Part shown: positions 6,304 to 9,344 of the stretch, one piece after another | Layout of the letters: each line of letters opens with the position of its first letter | How positions within the stretch are numbered: the first letter of the stretch is position 1 | DNA from: Actinomycetota bacterium | Lineage (GTDB): Bacteria > Actinomycetota > Actinomycetes > Streptosporangiales > Streptosporangiaceae | Length of the DNA: 9,344 nucleotides | Assembly (NCBI GenBank): GCA_003242605.1 | Contig: QGUZ01000194.1 | Location: forward strand, 1 to 9,344 | Direction: 5' to 3' | The notes under the pieces: generated by a model | What the model saw: only the letters and a program-made list of their open reading frames with translations | What the model was told of the DNA's origin: nothing | Databases searched by the model: none | Position numbers and translations under genes: made by a program

Positions 6304-7392
6304 ATGACGCAATCCCCTGCAGGCTGGTATCCCGATCCCTACGGAAAGCCTCTGCTCCGCTGGTGGGACGGCACCCAGTGGACGGACGCCACCCATCGCC
6401 TGGAGGACGTGGCGGCGGCGCAGGGCTCGCGGACCACGGCCGAGGGGGGATCCGAGACCGGCGCACAGGCGCCCACGGCGGTGGTGAGCCCGTCCGGCGG
6501 CCCGGACGGCTCCGGCCAGGCGGCCCGGCCGGACGGCGACACCCGCGTGCTCCCCGCGCCCGACCTCCCGCCGCCGCAGGGGCCGGAGCGGCCGCAGCGC
6601 CCGGGCTCCGGGATGATGCCGTGGGTCCTCGGCGGCGCCGCGGTGGCGGTGGTCGTGGTCCTCGCGATCATCGGGACGATCGTCCTGGCCGGGCGCGGCG
6701 ACGGCGGCGACGGCGGGCCGGTGGCGGCCTCGCCGTCCGCGAGCACCGAGGCGCCCAGCCGGGAGCCGCCGCCCAGCGTCGAGCCGGTGCCGGTGCCGAG
6801 CGCCGAGCCCTCGTCCCCGTCGTCCCCGGGCGGGGGCGTGTTCCCGCAGCCGGAGGACGGGCGGATCAACGACCCGATCAGCGGCCTCTCCTACCACTTC
6901 CCCGGCGATCCGTGGCAGATCGCCTCCCCCGGGGAGGTGAACGGCACCGCCCCCTTCGGCCAGCAGTGGACCAGCGGCTACCAGGCCATCTCCCAGCGGG
7001 ACTACGAGCCGGGCAAGACCTGGGTCGGCACGGTGCTCGCCGGGCCGCTCGCCCCGTCCGCGCCGTACGGCGGGCCGGACAGCCTGCGGGAGGTCCTCGG
7101 CACGTTCCTCATCGCCGCCGAGACCGTGTTGTACGAGCCGCCGCACGACCGCCGCATCCTCGAGGACAAGGCGCTCACGGTGAGCGGCCGCCCGGCCTGG
7201 CTGCTCAAGTTCGAGATGGACTTCACCGAGCAGTCCGAGATCAACGGGTGGCAGTGGCGCAAGGAGATCGGCGCGCTCGTGCTCGTGGACCGGGGCGAGG
7301 AGAACCCGCCGGCGCTGCTGTTCGCCACCGTGCCCGACAACCTCGACCCGCGCGTGGTCGACGAGGTCGTCGGCTCCCTGCGGCTGTCCTAG
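6304..7392 (+). CDS. DUF2510-domain single-pass membrane protein
   Basis: Predicted 362 residues. The ATG at 6304 is chosen because the DUF2510 motif begins at once: AGWYPDPYGKPLLRWWDGTQWTDAT at about 6-30, with the usual WYPDP and RWWDGTxWT. An upstream in-frame ATG at 6007 would add a 99-residue Arg-rich segment with no domain. Residues 31-105 form a Gly/Pro/Ala linker and 107-129 a single membrane span. Residues 132-180 form a Ser/Pro/Glu-rich stalk, and 182-362 a probable extracytoplasmic domain (NDPISGLSYHFPGDPW at its start) with alternating strands. With the short domain inside and the larger one outside, it resembles many actinomycete envelope proteins of unknown function. DUF2510 itself has no established biochemical role. 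The gene stands alone between a terminator and orn, with 81 bp to the orn start. Confidence 0.85.
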   Translation: MTQSPAGWYPDPYGKPLLRWWDGTQWTDATHRLEDVAAAQGSRTTAEGGSETGAQAPTAVVSPSGGPDGSGQAARPDGDTRVLPAPDLPPPQGPERPQRPGSGMMPWVLGGAAVAVVVVLAIIGTIVLAGRGDGGDGGPVAASPSASTEAPSREPPPSVEPVPVPSAEPSSPSSPGGGVFPQPEDGRINDPISGLSYHFPGDPWQIASPGEVNGTAPFGQQWTSGYQAISQRDYEPGKTWVGTVLAGPLAPSAPYGGPDSLREVLGTFLIAAETVLYEPPHDRRILEDKALTVSGRPAWLLKFEMDFTEQSEINGWQWRKEIGALVLVDRGEENPPALLFATVPDNLDPRVVDEVVGSLRLS

Positions 7393-7461
7393 ACGGGCCG
7401 CGCGCCGCGCCGTCCCGGACGTACCGGCACATGCCGACACACCACGGTGCCCGCCGTGCTC

Positions 7462-7467
7462 TACCCT
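7462..7467 (+). promoter_or_regulatory. -10 box of orn, likely leaderless start
   Basis: TACCCT ends 6 nt before the ATG at 7474, and no Shine-Dalgarno sequence precedes the ATG, so the mRNA probably starts at the ATG. This also argues against the in-frame GTG at 7447 as the start. No clear -35 element is visible. Confidence 0.5.
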
Positions 7468-7473
7468 GTTCCT

Positions 7474-8085
7474 ATGAACGACCTGCTGGTTTGGATCGAC
7501 TGTGAGATGACCGGCCTCGACCTCGGCCGTGACGCGTTGGTCGAGGTGGCGTGCGTGGTCACCGACAGCGAACTGAACCAGCTGGACGAAGGCGTCGACC
7601 TCGTCATCAAACCCCCGCAAGAGGCGCTGGAGCAGATGTCGGACGTGGTGCGCCAGATGCACACCACCTCCGGGCTGCTCGACGCGCTGCCCGGCGGCGT
7701 CACCCTCGCCGAGGCCGAGGCGCGGGTGCTCGAGTACATCCGCGGGCACATCCCCGAGCCCAAGCGGGCCCCGCTGTGCGGGAACTCGATCGCCACCGAC
7801 CGGTCGTTCCTCGCCCGGGACATGCCGCTCGTCGACGCGTACCTCCACTACCGGATGATCGACGTCTCGTCGATCAAGGAGCTGGTGCGCCGCTGGTACC
7901 CCCGGGTGTACTTCGCCGCGCCGGAGAAGCAGGGCGGCCACCGCGCCCTCGCCGACATCGTGGAAAGCATCCGGGAGCTGCGCTACTACCGCGCCGCGGT
8001 GTTCGTGCCCCAGCCGGGCCCGGACTCCGCTACCGCCCGCGACGTCGCCGAGAGCGTGATGGCCTCCTCGCCCTCCCCCTCCTAG
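7474..8085 (+). CDS. orn: Oligoribonuclease
   Basis: Predicted 203 residues, close to the usual family length with a short Ser/Pro tail. It is a DEDDh 3'-5' exoribonuclease of the RNase T/DnaQ fold that degrades 2-5-nt RNAs. This includes pGpG from cyclic di-GMP breakdown, so it finishes both mRNA decay and second-messenger turnover in the cytoplasm. All metal-binding and catalytic residues are present: D9 and E11 in WIDCEMTGLD, D109 in GNSIATDRSF, and H156 and D161 in KQGGHRALADI. MIDVSSIKEL (128-137) is also typical. The ATG at 7474 starts the protein directly at the conserved strand and follows a -10 box. The GTG at 7447 would add nine residues that lie across that box. It is followed by a probable terminator and then tRNA-His. 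Confidence 0.97.
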   Translation: MNDLLVWIDCEMTGLDLGRDALVEVACVVTDSELNQLDEGVDLVIKPPQEALEQMSDVVRQMHTTSGLLDALPGGVTLAEAEARVLEYIRGHIPEPKRAPLCGNSIATDRSFLARDMPLVDAYLHYRMIDVSSIKELVRRWYPRVYFAAPEKQGGHRALADIVESIRELRYYRAAVFVPQPGPDSATARDVAESVMASSPSPS

Positions 8086-8101
8086 TCCCTCCCGGCCCCT
8101 C

Positions 8102-8127
8102 CTGGTCCGGACCGGACCGGTCTTTCT
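8102..8127 (+). terminator. Probable intrinsic terminator of orn
   Basis: The stem pairs 8102-8108 with 8114-8120 (seven pairs, one of them G-U) around a GGACC loop. It is followed by TCTTTCT, a T-rich run, 17 nt after the stop codon. Several overlapping GGTCC/GGACC pairings are possible, so the exact stem is uncertain. Confidence 0.45.
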
Positions 8128-8157
8128 CCGGGCGTTTTCGCGGGGCGGCCCTTCCGA

Positions 8158-8188
8158 TGACGCAAACACTCCGAAAGACCTGTACACT
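8158..8188 (+). promoter_or_regulatory. Probable promoter of tRNA-His
   Basis: TACACT at 8183-8188 is a good -10 box, placed so that transcription would begin near 8195, about 19 nt before the tRNA. TGACGC at 8158-8163 is a possible -35 with a 19-nt spacer, longer than ideal. Confidence 0.4.
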
Positions 8189-8213
8189 TTCCTATGGCCG
8201 CTGCGGCGGACGT

Positions 8214-8287
8214 GGTGGGTGTAGCTCAGTTGGCAGAGCACCAGGTTGTGGTCCTGGGAGTCGTGGGTTCGAGTCCCATCATCCACC
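8214..8287 (+). tRNA. tRNA-His (anticodon GTG)
   Basis: A complete cloverleaf is visible. The acceptor stem GTGGGTG (8215-8221) pairs with CATCCAC (8280-8286), with one G-U pair. The D arm carries GCTC/GAGC. The anticodon stem is CCAGG/CCTGG with loop TTGTGGT, and the anticodon GTG lies at 8248-8250. The T arm is GTGGG-TTCGAGT-CCCAT. The extra G at 8214 opposite C at 8287 is the G-1:C73 pair that identifies histidine tRNAs. The CCA end is not encoded and must be added enzymatically. A strong terminator follows 7 nt later. Confidence 0.97.
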
Positions 8288-8293
8288 CGAAGG

Positions 8294-8330
8294 GAAAGGG
8301 CCCGGTCAGAACTTCTGACCGGGCCCTTTC
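8294..8330 (+). terminator. Terminator of tRNA-His
   Basis: A 17-bp perfect stem pairs 8294-8310 with 8314-8330 around a 3-nt loop (ACT). The descending arm ends in CCCTTTC. The stem begins with GAAAGGG, so it could also act in reverse. It directly follows the tRNA. Confidence 0.85.
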
Positions 8331-8467
8331 GGATGTTTCGGCGAGGTCGTTCCGTGAATCGTCCGGCGAAGGGTCCCTAAAGACCGGCCTCGCGGGTTAT
8401 GCTCGCTGTCAACCGCAACGCCGCCAAGCAGCGGGGGGCTCGGCGATCTCTGTTTGCGTTCCTGCCA

Positions 8468-8473
8468 CGGAGG
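8468..8473 (+). promoter_or_regulatory. Ribosome binding site deciding the ATG at 8478
   Basis: CGGAGG, the strongest Shine-Dalgarno sequence in the window, ends 4 nt before the ATG at 8478. It lies downstream of the alternative in-frame start at 8454, which is therefore rejected. A possible -10 box TATGCT lies at 8398-8403. Confidence 0.7.
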
Positions 8474-8477
8474 CCGG

Positions 8478-8699
8478 ATGAGCGTCGACGACCACGCCGC
8501 ATTGGGCCTGAGCAAGCGCGAAGCCGAGGTGATGGAGCTGATCGCCACCGGCTGTTCCAACGGTGAGATCGCGCAACGGCTCTTCCTCAGCGAGAAGACC
8601 GTGAAGAACCACGTGAACCGGATCTACGCCAAGCTCGGCGCCGACTCCCGCAGGGCCGCGATCGGGCTCTGGCGGCGGTCGTCGTCGTCCAGCGGCTGA
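8478..8699 (+). CDS. Stand-alone LuxR/GerE-type helix-turn-helix regulator
   Basis: Predicted 73 residues, almost all of it a LuxR/GerE DNA-binding domain. LSKREAEVMELIATG (11-25) forms the first helix pair, and CSNGEIAQRLFLSEKTVKNHVNRIYAKLG (26-54) carries the scaffold and recognition helices, with the typical SEKTVKNHV and a K/R-IY-KL ending. No receiver or sensor domain is encoded upstream, where the tRNA terminator lies. This is therefore a genuinely short regulator of GerE size rather than a visible fragment. It should bind DNA as a dimer; its targets and signal are unknown. The tail is a run of serines ending in Gly, encoded in the segment that overlaps the opposing lat gene. The overlap is 76 bp, and the lat neighbour may be a target through antisense transcription or binding. 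Confidence 0.88.
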   Translation: MSVDDHAALGLSKREAEVMELIATGCSNGEIAQRLFLSEKTVKNHVNRIYAKLGADSRRAAIGLWRRSSSSSG

Positions 8700-9344
8700 T
8701 CCGCGAGCAGCACGCGGCGCAGCGCGGCGAGGCCGTACTCGAGCTCCTGCTCGGTGACCGAGAGCGCCGGGCGCAGCCGGATCGAGGTCTCGCCGCAGGG
8801 CAGCATGAGCACGCCCTCCTCGTCGCGCAGCCGGGCGAGCAGCCGGTCCCGGTCCTCGCGGCGGCCGGTGGCGACGTCGAAGGCGCACATCAGGCCGCGG
8901 CCGCGCACCGCGCTGATCTTGCCGGGGAACTCGGCCTGCAGCGCGCGCAGGCCGGCGAGCAGCCGCTCACCGAGCACGCCGGCGCGCGGGATCAGGCCGT
9001 CCCGCTCGATGATCTCGAGCATCCGCCGCGACCGCACCATGTCGACGAGCCCGCCGCCCCAGGTGGAGTTGATGCGCCCGCTCACCCGGAACACGTTGTC
9101 CGGGACGAGGTCCACCCGGCGGCCCGCCATGATGCCGCCGACCTGCACCTTCTTGGCGAACGCCACGATGTCGGGCTGCAGGCCGAGCTGCTGGTAGGCC
9201 CACGGGGTGCCGGTGAGGCCCACGCCGGTCTGCACCTCGTCGACGATGAACAGCGCGTCGTACTCGTGGCACAGCCGCTGCATCGCCTGGAGGAACTCCG
9301 GCCGCATGTGGTTGTCGCCGCCCTCGCCCTGGATCGGCTCGGCG
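8624..9344 (-). CDS. lat: L-lysine 6-aminotransferase, C-terminal part (5' end outside window)
   Basis: The frame is open to the right edge, so about 240 C-terminal residues of an enzyme usually near 450 are visible. It is a class III, PLP-dependent aminotransferase that moves the epsilon-amino group of lysine to 2-oxoglutarate, giving aminoadipate semialdehyde (as piperideine carboxylate) and glutamate. Diagnostic for the lat subfamily are EPIQGEGGDNH at the edge, DEVQTGVGLTG (23-33 from the internal ATG at 9307), FAKKVQVGGIMAG (50-62) with the PLP-binding lysine, and RINSTWGGGL (78-87). The ATG at 9307 is internal because GEGGDNHMRPEF is continuous family sequence. The enzyme serves lysine catabolism and, in some actinomycetes, cephamycin synthesis or stationary-phase adaptation; nothing here decides which. 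The last 20 or so residues (DDDDRRQ onward) look non-conserved and lie antisense to the LuxR-type gene. Confidence 0.93.
   Translation of the reverse strand, partial: AEPIQGEGGDNHMRPEFLQAMQRLCHEYDALFIVDEVQTGVGLTGTPWAYQQLGLQPDIVAFAKKVQVGGIMAGRRVDLVPDNVFRVSGRINSTWGGGLVDMVRSRRMLEIIERDGLIPRAGVLGERLLAGLRALQAEFPGKISAVRGRGLMCAFDVATGRREDRDRLLARLRDEEGVLMLPCGETSIRLRPALSVTEQELEYGLAALRRVLLADQPLDDDDRRQSPIAALRESAPSLA

Noticed and set aside
5641..8286. An 881-codon open frame on the minus strand
   Set aside because: It runs antisense through tRNA-His, orn, the DUF2510 gene and part of the GNAT gene. Its first residues (DGTRTHDSQDHN) are the well-known false translation of the reverse complement of a tRNA. 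Its composition is Arg/His/Gly-rich shadow sequence.
8214..8330. tRNA-His as an attachment site of an integrated element
   Set aside because: tRNA genes are common attachment sites, but no integrase, repeated 3' tRNA end or phage gene is seen. The flanking repeat is simply the terminator stem.
1..9344. CRISPR array, insertion sequence or defence island
   Set aside because: No regularly spaced repeats, transposase or terminal inverted repeats, and no nuclease-, helicase- or toxin-like genes were found on either strand.

Overview
The window is very GC-rich and G/C-rich at third codon positions. It uses GTG starts and has few Shine-Dalgarno sequences, and it carries a DUF2510 protein, a CCA-less tRNA-His gene and a lat-type lysine aminotransferase. 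Together these point to a high-GC actinomycete, probably of the Streptosporangiales/Thermomonosporaceae type. The family-level guess is inference from gene content and style.

Left part (1-5934), cell-envelope or exopolysaccharide region. A large polytopic membrane protein with GT-C glycosyltransferase character enters from the left edge; its true start lies outside the window. Its 3' end overlaps, tail to tail, a membrane-anchored clan GH-A glycoside hydrolase (GH39-like) on the minus strand. From the intergenic region upstream of the hydrolase, two plus-strand genes follow. The first is a divergent peptidoglycan-amidase-fold protein behind a leader with a long inverted repeat. The second is a CelD/BcsL-type GNAT acyltransferase behind tandem hairpins, closed by a 15-bp GC hairpin. 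Making a polymer (transferase), cutting it (hydrolase) and acylating a precursor (GNAT) would fit one surface-glycan pathway. The hydrolase and the GNAT gene are the only ones in which I found the rare TTA leucine codon, which suggests bldA-type developmental control.

Middle (5935-6303), a roughly 370-bp gap. It holds the terminator hairpin, then an AT-richer island of 11-bp-spaced GGAAATA repeats enclosed by a 9-bp inverted repeat.

Right part (6304-9344), mostly housekeeping. It contains a DUF2510 single-pass membrane protein, oligoribonuclease (orn), tRNA-His(GTG) with a strong terminator, a stand-alone 73-residue LuxR/GerE-type DNA-binding protein, and the C-terminal half of L-lysine 6-aminotransferase (lat) on the minus strand. 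The last two overlap convergently by 76 bp. The DUF2510 gene, orn and possibly the hydrolase show a TANNNT box 6-7 nt before the start codon and no Shine-Dalgarno sequence, so they are candidates for leaderless mRNAs.

No CRISPR array, insertion sequence, phage module or clearly new multi-gene defence system was seen. The least explained elements are the structured leader at 3841-3992, the amidase-fold protein it precedes, the TTA-codon pattern and the 6063-6114 repeat.
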